A stretch of 64,000 nt of DNA. It comes from RAM1 sp050247515 (lineage in GTDB: Bacteria > Pseudomonadota > Gammaproteobacteria > Burkholderiales > Burkholderiaceae_C). Below, one piece after another: positions 7,759 to 15,942 of this stretch. The notes under the pieces were generated by a model that was not told the DNA's origin, did not search any database, and worked only from the letters and a program-made list of their open reading frames with translations. The DNA lies in contig JBFWUB010000022.1 of assembly GCA_050247515.1 (NCBI GenBank), positions 1 to 64,000 of the forward strand, read 5' to 3'. The stretch's first letter is position 1. The number at the start of each line of letters is the position of its first letter. The translations under genes were made by a program, and so were the position numbers.

Positions 7759-8832
7759 ATGATTCTGGTAACAGGTGGGTGCGGCTTCATTGGATCGGCA
7801 TTTGTGCTGGAATGGCTGCAAGGCGGTCACGGCCCCGTCGTCAACCTGGACCTGCTGACCTACGCGGGGCATCCGGGCAACCTTGCCGCCGTCGCACAGG
7901 ACCCGAAGTACCACTTTGTGCATGGCGACATCGGCAACGCCGCACTGGTGGCGCAACTGCTGGCCACGCATCGCCCGCGCGCCATCATCAATTTCGCGGC
8001 GGAAAGCCATGTGGACCGTTCCATTTCCGGCCCGATGGCGTTTGCGCAGACCAATGTGGTGGGCACGCTGAGCCTGCTGGGTGCAACGCTGGCGCACTGG
8101 CAATCGCTGCCGGCTGCAGAACAGGCGTCGTTCCGGTTCCTGCACGTGTCCACCGACGAGGTGTTCGGCTCGCTTGGCGCGCAGGCGCCGGCTTTTACCG
8201 AGCAGCACCGCTTTGAGCCCAACAGCCCCTATTCGGCGTCCAAGGCCGCGTCGGATCATTTTGTGCGCGCGTTCCAGCACACTTACGGGTTGCCCACGCT
8301 GACCACCCATTGCTCCAACAACTATGGCCCGCGCCAGTTCCCCGAAAAGCTGATTCCGCTGATCATCCACAACGCGCTGCGGGGCAAGCCACTGCCCGTA
8401 TATGGCGACGGCCAGCAGATCCGCGACTGGCTTTTCGTCAACGACCACTGCTCGGCCCTGCGTGCCGTGCTGGCCGCCGGCCAGCCGGGCGAGACCTACA
8501 ACGTGGGCGGGCGTTCCGAGCGCGCCAACCTGGATGTCGTCCACACCATCTGCCGCACGCTGGACGAGCTGCGCCCGCGTGCCGGCGGCGCGCCGCACGC
8601 GGCGCTGATCACCCATGTGGCTGACCGGCCGGGGCACGACCGGCGCTACGCCATTGACGACAGCAAGATCGCCAGCCAGTTGGGCTGGCAGCCCGCCGTG
8701 GGCTTCGAGGCGGGCATGCGCCAGACCATCCAGTGGTACCTGGACAACGCCGCCTGGGTCGAGTCCGTCACCAGCGGCAGCTACCGCCAGTGGGTGGACC
8801 AGCAATACCAGGGGCTGGCGCACGCAGCATGA
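7759..8832 (+). CDS. rfbB: dTDP-glucose 4,6-dehydratase
   Basis: This 357-residue extended SDR enzyme converts dTDP-glucose to dTDP-4-keto-6-deoxyglucose, the second step of dTDP-rhamnose synthesis. It shows the NAD site 'TGGCGFIGS', the catalytic 'STDEVFG' Thr-Asp-Glu block, 'YSASKAASDH' with the Y-x3-K pair, and 'NNYGPRQFPEKLIPL'. It is first in the four-gene rfbBDAC run and ends in an ATGA overlap with rfbD. Confidence 0.96.
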   Translation: MILVTGGCGFIGSAFVLEWLQGGHGPVVNLDLLTYAGHPGNLAAVAQDPKYHFVHGDIGNAALVAQLLATHRPRAIINFAAESHVDRSISGPMAFAQTNVVGTLSLLGATLAHWQSLPAAEQASFRFLHVSTDEVFGSLGAQAPAFTEQHRFEPNSPYSASKAASDHFVRAFQHTYGLPTLTTHCSNNYGPRQFPEKLIPLIIHNALRGKPLPVYGDGQQIRDWLFVNDHCSALRAVLAAGQPGETYNVGGRSERANLDVVHTICRTLDELRPRAGGAPHAALITHVADRPGHDRRYAIDDSKIASQLGWQPAVGFEAGMRQTIQWYLDNAAWVESVTSGSYRQWVDQQYQGLAHAA

Positions 8833-9734
8833 CGCGCAGCCTGAACATCCTGCTGCTGGGCGCCCAGGGCCAGTTGGGCTGGCAGCTGCGCAGGAGCCTG
8901 TCGGTGCTGGGCCCGGTCACGGCGCTGCACCGGGGAAGCCAGCCGCTGGGTGGTGACCTGGCCCGACCTGACGCGCTGGCGCGCACGGTGCAGGCCGTCC
9001 ACCCAGACGTGATCGTCAATGCCGCGGCCTACACGGCGGTGGACAAGGCCGAGAGCGAACGCGACCTGGCCTACGCCATCAATGCCACAGCCTGCGAGGT
9101 GCTGGCCCGGGAGGCGCAACGCTGCGGCGCCTGGGTGATCCACTATTCAACCGACTATGTGTTCAACGGCACGGGCGATCGCCCCTGGGCCGAGGCCGAC
9201 GCCACCGCGCCCCTGAACACCTACGGCGCCAGCAAGCTTGCCGGCGAGCAGGCGATTGCCGCGCATTGCCCGCGCCACCTGATTTTTCGCACCAGCTGGG
9301 TGTTTGACAGCTGGGGGCAGAACTTCCTGAAGTCCATCCTGCGCGCCGCCGGCCAGCGCGACAGCCTCAACATCGTGGCCGACCAGTGGGGTGCGCCCAC
9401 GCGCGCGGCGCTGATCGCCGACGTGACTGCCCATGCACTCAGGCAGCTGCAGCCCGCACAAGCCGGCATCTATCACCTGGCCGCCGCCGGTGTAACCCAC
9501 TGGCATGACTACGCGACGCTGCTGGTGCGGGAAGCCCTGGCCTGCGGCATGAGCCTGAAGGCCACGCCGGCCACGCTGCACCCCATTCCTGCATCGCAAT
9601 ACCCCACCCCCGCCGCCCGGCCGGCCAATTCGCGCCTGGACACCACGCGCCTGAAGCAGACCTTTGGCCTGACGCTTCCACCCTGGCAGGACGGTGTGCG
9701 CGCCGTGGTGGCCGAGCTTGCCAGAACTTCCTAG
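8829..9734 (+). CDS. rfbD: dTDP-4-dehydrorhamnose reductase
   Basis: This 301-residue SDR enzyme catalyses the last step to dTDP-L-rhamnose. Visible motifs are 'LLLGAQGQLGWQL' (NADPH site), 'NAAAYTAVDKAE', 'STDYVFNG', 'YGASKLAGE' with Y-x3-K, and 'TSWVF'. The start at 8829 overlaps the rfbB stop as ATGA and gives the correct family N terminus. An upstream in-frame extension through rfbB is rejected. Confidence 0.95.
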   Translation: MTRSLNILLLGAQGQLGWQLRRSLSVLGPVTALHRGSQPLGGDLARPDALARTVQAVHPDVIVNAAAYTAVDKAESERDLAYAINATACEVLAREAQRCGAWVIHYSTDYVFNGTGDRPWAEADATAPLNTYGASKLAGEQAIAAHCPRHLIFRTSWVFDSWGQNFLKSILRAAGQRDSLNIVADQWGAPTRAALIADVTAHALRQLQPAQAGIYHLAAAGVTHWHDYATLLVREALACGMSLKATPATLHPIPASQYPTPAARPANSRLDTTRLKQTFGLTLPPWQDGVRAVVAELARTS

Positions 9735-9755
9735 ACCCACCCAGGACCCTTACCC

Positions 9756-10646
9756 ATGCCCGTCACCACTGCGCGCAAAGGCATCATCCTCGCCGGCGGC
9801 GCCGGCACCCGGCTGCACCCGGCCACGCTGGCGATCAGCAAGCAATTGCTGCCTGTGTATGACAAGCCCATGGTCTACTACCCGCTGGCCACGCTGATGC
9901 TGGCGGGCATCCGCGATGTGCTGCTGATCAGCACGCCGCAAGACACACCACGCTTCGAGCAGCTGCTGGGCGACGGCGGTGCCTGGGGCATGCGCATCAG
10001 CTATGCCGTGCAGCCGCGCCCCGAGGGCCTGGCGCAGGCCTTCATCATCGGGCGCGATTTCATTGGCGGTTCGCCCAGCGCGCTGGTGCTGGGCGACAAC
10101 ATCTACTACGGGCACGACCTGGTCCGCCTGCTGCACGACGCCGACGCCGCCACCAGCGGGGCCACGGTGTTTGCCTACCATGTGAAAGACCCCGAACGCT
10201 ATGGCGTGGTCGCTTTCGACGACCAGGGCAAGGCCCTGTCCATCGAAGAAAAGCCCGCCATTCCCAAGAGCCACTTTGCCGTGACGGGGCTGTACTTCTA
10301 CGACGATCAGGTGTGCGACATCGCAGCGGCCGTCCAGCCGTCGGCGCGCGGCGAGCTGGAGATCACCAGCGTCAACCAGCGCTATCTGGAGATGGGCCAG
10401 CTGCAGGTGCAGACCATGGGCCGCGGCTTTGCCTGGCTGGACACCGGCACCCACGAAAGCCTGCTGGAGGCCACGCAGTTCATCCATACGCTGGAGCAGC
10501 GCCAGGGCCTGAAGGTCGCCTGCCCCGAAGAGATCGCCTGGCGCAACGGCTGGATCAGCCGCGACCAGCTGCAGGCTCTGGGCCAGCCGCTGGCCAAGAG
10601 CAGCTACGGCGCCTACCTGCTGGCACTGGCACGGGGTGCCGCCTGA
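9756..10646 (+). CDS. rfbA: Glucose-1-phosphate thymidylyltransferase
   Basis: This 296-residue nucleotidyltransferase makes dTDP-glucose from glucose-1-phosphate and dTTP, the first step of the rhamnose pathway. Key blocks are 'GIILAGGAGTRLHP', 'KQLLPVYDKPMVYYPL', 'LGDNIYYG' (metal Asp) and 'EEKPAIPKS'. It lies 21 bases after rfbD and its stop overlaps the rfbC start by one base (TGATG). End-product inhibition by dTDP-rhamnose is known for the family. Confidence 0.96.
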   Translation: MPVTTARKGIILAGGAGTRLHPATLAISKQLLPVYDKPMVYYPLATLMLAGIRDVLLISTPQDTPRFEQLLGDGGAWGMRISYAVQPRPEGLAQAFIIGRDFIGGSPSALVLGDNIYYGHDLVRLLHDADAATSGATVFAYHVKDPERYGVVAFDDQGKALSIEEKPAIPKSHFAVTGLYFYDDQVCDIAAAVQPSARGELEITSVNQRYLEMGQLQVQTMGRGFAWLDTGTHESLLEATQFIHTLEQRQGLKVACPEEIAWRNGWISRDQLQALGQPLAKSSYGAYLLALARGAA

Positions 10647-11203
10647 TGATCACCGTCACGCCCACCCGTCTGCCCGAGGTGCTGATCGTCGAGCCCCGCG
10701 TGTTCGGCGACGACCGGGGGTTTTTTACCGAAAGCTGGAACCAGCGCGCCTTTGCCCAGGCCACCGGCGTGCGCGATGCGTTTGTGCAGGACAACCATTC
10801 GCGCTCGGCCCACGGCGTGCTGCGCGGCATGCACTACCAGATCATCAACCCCCAGGGCAAGCTGGTGCGCGTGGTCAGCGGCCGCGTGTTTGACGTGGCG
10901 GTGGACATGCGCGCCAGCTCACCCCGCCTGGGCCAGTGGGCCGGTGTGGAACTGAGCGCCGACAACAGGCGCCAGCTGTGGGTGCCGCCGGGTTTTGCGC
11001 ACGGCTTTGTGGTGCTGTCGGACAGCGCCGATTTCCTTTACAAGACCACCGAGTACTATGCGCCCGAGCATGAGCGGGCCCTGCTGTGGAACGACGCCCA
11101 TGTCGGCATTGAATGGCCGCTGGCGGAACTTCGCGGCGCGCCGGTCCTCTCAGCCAAGGACGCCATCGCTTCCCGCTGGCAGGACGCCCCCCGCTACACA
11201 TGA
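10646..11203 (+). CDS. rfbC: dTDP-4-dehydrorhamnose 3,5-epimerase
   Basis: This 185-residue cupin-fold epimerase performs the third step of dTDP-L-rhamnose synthesis. It shows 'FFTESWNQ', the catalytic His in 'GVLRGMHYQ' (H63), 'VRVVSGRVFDVAVDMR' and 'WVPPGFAHGF'. The length is typical of the family. The start overlaps rfbA, and the stop overlaps the following metalloprotease gene as ATGA, which places a secreted protease at the end of a sugar-nucleotide operon. Confidence 0.95.
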   Translation: MITVTPTRLPEVLIVEPRVFGDDRGFFTESWNQRAFAQATGVRDAFVQDNHSRSAHGVLRGMHYQIINPQGKLVRVVSGRVFDVAVDMRASSPRLGQWAGVELSADNRRQLWVPPGFAHGFVVLSDSADFLYKTTEYYAPEHERALLWNDAHVGIEWPLAELRGAPVLSAKDAIASRWQDAPRYT

Positions 11204-12744
11204 CCGACACCGCGACATCGCTGCCACAGGCCACGCCCCTGGTTCCGGTTGTCGCGTTCCCCTACACGGGCGACTACCGCATCGACACCCTGCTGCAGGA
11301 CCCGTCGTACCGGTGGAACAAGGATGCACCGTTCGGCACCCCGGTGACGGTCACCTACAGCTTCATGAGCGTCAAGCCGTTCTATGGCGGCACTGACGAG
11401 GGGGATGGTGACCGCGGTTTCAGCCCCTTCACGGCCCAGCAGCAGGCCGCGGCGCGCCAGGTGTTTGCACGATTGCAGACCGAACTGGGCATTGCGTTTG
11501 TGGAGGTGGCCGATTCAGCGAGCAGCTATGGCCAGATCCGCATGGGCAACAATACGCAGCGCCTTTCATCCGGTTACGCCTACCTTCCCTACAGCACCAG
11601 CAGCGACAAGAATGGTGACATCTGGCTTGACCGCGGCACACCATCCAACCTGACGGACCTGGTGCCCGGCAGCCTGGGCTGGAGCACACTGGTCCACGAG
11701 ATCGGCCACGCGCTGGGCCTGAACCATCCGGGCGACTACAACGCCGGCGATCGAGCCACCAACGCCCCTGGCAACTACCTGGGCGTGCTGGAAGACAACA
11801 CCAACTACACCATCATGTCGTACAACGACGCGGCGGGTGGCCAGCAACGCGACTGGTTCGGCATGTATGACCTGCTGACCTTGCGCACACTGTACGGCAG
11901 CGGAGCCCCCCGCAGCGGCAATACGGTCTACAGCCTGGATGACAGCGCAGGGACGCTGCTGGGCATCGTCAATGATGCGGGCGGCATTGACACCCTGGAT
12001 GTATCCGCCGCCACACTGGGCGCCGCCATTGACCTGGTGCCCGGGCGCTTCAGTTCAGTGGGCCGCAATGGCGCGGCTGCGGCCAACAACAACCTGTCCA
12101 TTGACCTGTCCACGGTGATCGAAAACGTGGTGGGCACGCGCCTGGACGACAGTGTGCGCGGAAACGACGCCAGCAACTACTTCATGCTGGGCGCCGGCAG
12201 GAATGCAGCCGAAGGCGGCGCGGGTGTGGACACTGCTGCCTACGCCTTGCCGGCCGCCAGCTACCAGATCACGCAGTCCGCGGGCACGCTGCGCGTCATC
12301 GGCGCCGGTGTGTCGGATACGCTGGTCCAGATCGAGCGCCTGGTCTTTGCCGACTACAAGCTCGCGTTCGACACGGCAGGCAACGCGGGCACCACGGCAA
12401 AAATCCTGGGCGCCGTGTTTGGCCCGCAGGCCGTGGCCAACCGCGAGTACGCCGCCATCGGGCTGCAGCTGCTGGACGCAGGCAGCAGCTATGCCGCCGT
12501 CATGCAGCTTGCGCTGGACGCCAAGCTCGGCGTGGGTGCGTCCGCCCAGGCGGTGGTGACGCTGCTGTATTCCAATGTGGTGGGCAGCGCCCCCGGCGCC
12601 GCCGAACTGGCGCTGTACACCGGCTTGCTGCAGTCGGGCCAGTACAACCCTGCCACGCTGGGCATGCTGGCAGCGGATGCGCCCGCCAACGCTGCCGGCA
12701 TCAACCTCGTGGGTCTGGCGGCCACGGGCCTGGCCTACGCCTGA
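11200..12744 (+). CDS. Serralysin-type secreted zinc metalloprotease with C-terminal repeat/secretion domain
   Basis: This 514-residue metzincin has the zinc motif 'HEIGHALGLNH' (H166, E167, H170, H176) and the Met-turn 'TIMSYND' (M206), as in M10 serralysins. There is no N-terminal signal peptide, which fits type I secretion. Residues about 210-400 hold degenerate RTX-like Gly/Asp repeats. Residues about 400-514 form a domain shared almost block for block with the serine protease at 13803-15119 ('AKILGAVFG', 'YTGLLQSGQY', 'ATLGMLAA'), resembling DUF4214-type modules. It overlaps rfbC by ATGA. The transporter encoded at 32576-38854 is the likely exporter, by inference. Confidence 0.88.
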   Translation: MTDTATSLPQATPLVPVVAFPYTGDYRIDTLLQDPSYRWNKDAPFGTPVTVTYSFMSVKPFYGGTDEGDGDRGFSPFTAQQQAAARQVFARLQTELGIAFVEVADSASSYGQIRMGNNTQRLSSGYAYLPYSTSSDKNGDIWLDRGTPSNLTDLVPGSLGWSTLVHEIGHALGLNHPGDYNAGDRATNAPGNYLGVLEDNTNYTIMSYNDAAGGQQRDWFGMYDLLTLRTLYGSGAPRSGNTVYSLDDSAGTLLGIVNDAGGIDTLDVSAATLGAAIDLVPGRFSSVGRNGAAAANNNLSIDLSTVIENVVGTRLDDSVRGNDASNYFMLGAGRNAAEGGAGVDTAAYALPAASYQITQSAGTLRVIGAGVSDTLVQIERLVFADYKLAFDTAGNAGTTAKILGAVFGPQAVANREYAAIGLQLLDAGSSYAAVMQLALDAKLGVGASAQAVVTLLYSNVVGSAPGAAELALYTGLLQSGQYNPATLGMLAADAPANAAGINLVGLAATGLAYA

Positions 12745-12763
12745 GCGAACCGTACCCGGAGCA

Positions 12764-13786
12764 CTATTTCCAGCGCAAGGCCTGTTTTTCCACAAGGTGC
12801 CACGACAGCCCGGCCAGGGCGAACGTGGCCGCGGTGCAGCCCAGCACGTAGCCGATGAAGCTGGCCTCGTGCAGCTTGAAGTACGCCAGGACCTGCTGCA
12901 CCGGAAAGCCATACAGGTAGGCGCCATAAGACCAGTCGCCCATGCGCTGCGGAATGCGCGGCAGCCATTTGCCATACAGGGCCAGCCAGAGCGTGAGCGT
13001 GCCCAGGCCCAGCACATACAGCAGCGGCTGCCAGACACCATGCCCTACAAAGTACGCGGCGACCAGCGCAATCGCCGCGGGCCACAGCAGCGGGCGGATG
13101 CGTTCACGCCAGCAGGCAAACACCGCGCCCAGCGCGAACAGCAGGCCCAGCTTGGTGTGGTAGTAATCCAGGCCCAGGAATTTGTCGAACGGCGTTGCCG
13201 GGGGCACCAGCGGGCGCACCAGCAGCAAAACGGTCAGCCCCGCGGCCACCAGCGAAACCTTAAGCCGCAGCGGGCCGGGCACCAGGCTGACCAGCGCCAG
13301 CACGATGTAGCAGCGGATCTCGTACGGCAGCGACCACAGCGAGCCGTTGATCGCGTGGGGCGCAGGGTTGTCCGCAAACACCCCGGGCAGCGGGTATTTG
13401 ACGAGCCAGGCGCTGGCGGTCTTGAGGTAGTCCCAGGTCATGCTGTGGCGCCAGTAGACCGCCTGGGGCAGCGTGGTCAGCAGCGGGCCCAGCACCAGCA
13501 CGCACAGCAGACAGATCGCCACCAGGCCCGGGTAAATGCGCAGCGCCCGGCGGCGGGCAAATTCGCGCAGGCTGGGGCTGCGCTCCAGCGAGATGGTGAC
13601 CAGGTAGCCGCTGAGCACAAAAAAGATGGCCACGCCCACGCCGCCCAGCGTGTCGATGCCCAGCGTGCTGGCCAGCGGCTCGCTTTGCGGGCGGCCACCC
13701 AGCGGGTAGCAGTGGCTGAACAGCACCAGCCAGGCGGCCACCAGGCGCAGGATGTCAAAGCGGTTGTCGTCGCGGTTCAGGCTCAT
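12764..13786 (-). CDS. Membrane O-acyltransferase, family 3 (OafA/NodX-like)
   Basis: This 340-residue polytopic protein begins 'RFDILRLVAAWLVLFSHCYPL', shortened here to the family hallmark 'LRLVAAWLVLFSH' with the catalytic His, then 'FFVLSGYLVT' and 'RALRIYPGL'. Family members acetylate or otherwise acylate surface polysaccharides. It sits between two protease genes in the glycan and surface-protein region, so an O-antigen sugar is a plausible acceptor. Its 3' end faces the metalloprotease with a 19-base gap. The start at 13786 removes an N-terminal extension that merely copies the protease coding region in another frame. Confidence 0.88.
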   Translation of the reverse strand: MSLNRDDNRFDILRLVAAWLVLFSHCYPLGGRPQSEPLASTLGIDTLGGVGVAIFFVLSGYLVTISLERSPSLREFARRRALRIYPGLVAICLLCVLVLGPLLTTLPQAVYWRHSMTWDYLKTASAWLVKYPLPGVFADNPAPHAINGSLWSLPYEIRCYIVLALVSLVPGPLRLKVSLVAAGLTVLLLVRPLVPPATPFDKFLGLDYYHTKLGLLFALGAVFACWRERIRPLLWPAAIALVAAYFVGHGVWQPLLYVLGLGTLTLWLALYGKWLPRIPQRMGDWSYGAYLYGFPVQQVLAYFKLHEASFIGYVLGCTAATFALAGLSWHLVEKQALRWK

Positions 13787-13802
13787 GGGGTAACGGGGCC
13801 GT

Positions 13803-15119
13803 TCAGGCCGAGGGTGTGTAGTCGAGACCGCTGGCCGCAAGGCCCGTGAGGTTGATGCTGATGGCGTTGTCGGGCGTCTCCGCCGCCAGCATGCCCAGCG
13901 TGGCATGCGTGTACTGCCCCGACTGCAGCAGGCCGGTGTAGTACGCCAGCACCGCGGCCGTCGGGGCAAAACCCACCACGTTGGTGTACAGCGTGGTCAC
14001 CACGGTTTCATCGGCTGGGTTGACGCCCAGGTGCGCGTTGAGCGCGACCTTCATCACATCCACATACAGCATGCCGCCGTCCAGCAGGTTCAGCCCGATG
14101 CCCACGTAAGCCTTGTTGGCCACGGCCTGCCTGCCGAACACGGCGCCCAGGATCTTGGCGGTGACGCCGGCGTTGCCGTTCAGGTCCAGCGCGACCGAGG
14201 TGTCAGAAAAGCGCAGGCGCTCCACGCCCGTGAGGGTGTCGATGCCGTCGCGGTTGACAGCCAGGTCGCGAACCGTGGTGGCAGTGCTGTCCACGCTGAT
14301 GGTGTAGCTGCCACGCGCACCGGTGAACACCACGGTGTCCCGCCCCAGCCCGGCGGCGAAGGTGTTGTCCAGGGCATTGCTGGTCATCACATCATTGGCT
14401 GCGGTGCCGATGAATGCGGACTGCAGCGTGCCCGCGATCAGGTCGTCATTGGCGGCCATGGCGGCGTTGAGCCAGTCCCAGGTGCCTTCGCCGAACAGCG
14501 CGGCATAGGTCGATGAAGTGTTGCTGGAGTTACCGCTGGACAGCGAACCCACCACGGTGGTCACCCCGTCGCTGCTGGTATGCAGCAACGGCCCGCCCGA
14601 GGCACCCGCGCCCAGGCCGGATCGGATCTGGTACACGCCAAAGGTGCCCGACGCATCGGCAAAAACATCTTCGGCCATCATGCCGGTGCCACGCGCCGGG
14701 TAGCCCGCCATGACGCCGTAAAAATCAGTCGCCAGCGGCTGGGTCGCAACCCAACCCGTAACGTCACCAATGCGGCTGCGCATGCCGATCACGGCCATGT
14801 CGTACTGCGCCTCGGCGTTGGTGAGCAGGCCGTCGCCATTGGTGTCCCAGTTGTCGGTGCGGCCCACCAGGCTGCCCCAGTTGGTGAACGCACCGTAGGG
14901 GGAGCTGGCGGGGGATTTGTCGTAGCCCGGGGTGATGGTGACGCTGGAAGCCCAGCCGCCGCGCTCGGCGTTGTACACCACATGCAACGCGGTCAGGATG
15001 TCGTTGGGCCCCACCACGGTGCCCGAGCCCTGCGAAGCCGCACCCCGGTCAGGCCAGGTGACCGTGATGTAGCAGATGGCGCTGTACGGGTACGCGGTGC
15101 GGTTGGTGATTTCGTACAT
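13803..15119 (-). CDS. Trypsin-like serine protease with an EF-hand loop and the shared C-terminal domain
   Basis: This 438-residue protein has a chymotrypsin-type triad: H46 in 'ILTALHVVYN', D107 in 'AQYDMAVIGM' and S174 in 'GAGASGGPLL'. Residues 92-103 ('DTNGDGLLTNAE') form a canonical EF-hand calcium loop directly before the catalytic Asp. Residues about 240-320 hold RTX-like repeats, and about 325-438 match the C-terminal domain of the metalloprotease at 11200. It lacks an N-terminal signal peptide, so it is probably a type I secretion substrate. It could process the surface protein; that role is inference. Confidence 0.85.
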   Translation of the reverse strand: MYEITNRTAYPYSAICYITVTWPDRGAASQGSGTVVGPNDILTALHVVYNAERGGWASSVTITPGYDKSPASSPYGAFTNWGSLVGRTDNWDTNGDGLLTNAEAQYDMAVIGMRSRIGDVTGWVATQPLATDFYGVMAGYPARGTGMMAEDVFADASGTFGVYQIRSGLGAGASGGPLLHTSSDGVTTVVGSLSSGNSSNTSSTYAALFGEGTWDWLNAAMAANDDLIAGTLQSAFIGTAANDVMTSNALDNTFAAGLGRDTVVFTGARGSYTISVDSTATTVRDLAVNRDGIDTLTGVERLRFSDTSVALDLNGNAGVTAKILGAVFGRQAVANKAYVGIGLNLLDGGMLYVDVMKVALNAHLGVNPADETVVTTLYTNVVGFAPTAAVLAYYTGLLQSGQYTHATLGMLAAETPDNAISINLTGLAASGLDYTPSA

Positions 15120-15147
15120 GCCTGGAGCCTGCCTGTTTGCCCTGGGG

Positions 15148-15939
15148 CTAGAAGCGGATCGTGTCGCTTTGCATGAAGCCCAGATCCAGCTCACCGGCGC
15201 GCACCAGCTGCTCGCTGGCCTTGGCCGCAGCCGCCCGGGCCTGGGAGAGCGTTACCAGCTTGGACATATGCTGTACGGACATAGCCTGCAAATAGGCCAG
15301 AAGAAGTGCGCCATGTTGACGAAGCGTGACGAACTCTTCATCTGACAGATTGTCCATTTTTTGGGCATCTATCCGATGCAGACCACCAATCCGATGGGAA
15401 CTGCTGCCCGTATCAATGGCAAGTTCCCAAGGCTGAATCAGTCCGAGCTTTTGAAGTACTTCCGTCGCGGCAAGGGTAGGAGCGCGGCCGTTTTCCAGCT
15501 CTGAAACAAACCCGAATACCGATTGCAGCGGGGTAGTCATGCTGCCATCTGCATTGAAGAATTGTTCGCCAGCACCGCCGTCGACCACCAATCCACTGCC
15601 TTCATCGACACAGAGTACCCGCTGTCCGTCTTCTGAGCGCGCCAACAGAAAGGGGTAGCTTCGAAGCTCAGCCGGTACATACCCTCCAAGCCATTCACCA
15701 GTGGAGTCCACGTACAAATTCTGTTGGTCCGCTAACCCAAGCACAGCTACAGGTACATAGGCCCCCTCGTTGAGCGCAAACGCAATTGGCAGACTCATGA
15801 CTGCCTTGCTGAGTTCCACACCACTGAGCGGCACCAGACATCGAGCAGATGCGAAGGAGTATGAGTCAACCCGATTCCAGCTTTTTGCCGCGTGCCGAAG
15901 CCGTGTCACCGGCTGAATGGAAGACATGCTCAAGACCAT
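15148..15939 (-). CDS. SapC-family protein (S-layer locus type)
   Basis: This 263-residue soluble protein resembles the SapC family: 'AFALNEGAYVPVAVLGL', 'LYVDSTGEWLGGYVPAELR' shortened here to 'GEWLGGYVPAELR', 'SYPFLL', and 'FVSELENGR'. SapC is named after the Campylobacter fetus sapCDEF locus, which secretes the S-layer protein; its biochemical role is unknown. This is not the peptide-transport SapC of enterobacteria. It starts 3 bases after the methyltransferase stop (ATG at 15927 is an alternative), so the two are co-translated. Together with the S-layer-like gene and type I transporter, this supports a Sap-type surface-layer system. Local GC looks lower than in neighbouring genes. Confidence 0.8.
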   Translation of the reverse strand: MVLSMSSIQPVTRLRHAAKSWNRVDSYSFASARCLVPLSGVELSKAVMSLPIAFALNEGAYVPVAVLGLADQQNLYVDSTGEWLGGYVPAELRSYPFLLARSEDGQRVLCVDEGSGLVVDGGAGEQFFNADGSMTTPLQSVFGFVSELENGRAPTLAATEVLQKLGLIQPWELAIDTGSSSHRIGGLHRIDAQKMDNLSDEEFVTLRQHGALLLAYLQAMSVQHMSKLVTLSQARAAAAKASEQLVRAGELDLGFMQSDTIRF

Positions 15940-15942
15940 AAA

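Noticed and set aside
15148..15939. SapC of the peptide ABC transporter
   Set aside because: The protein is soluble with no membrane helices, so it belongs to the unrelated S-layer-locus SapC family.
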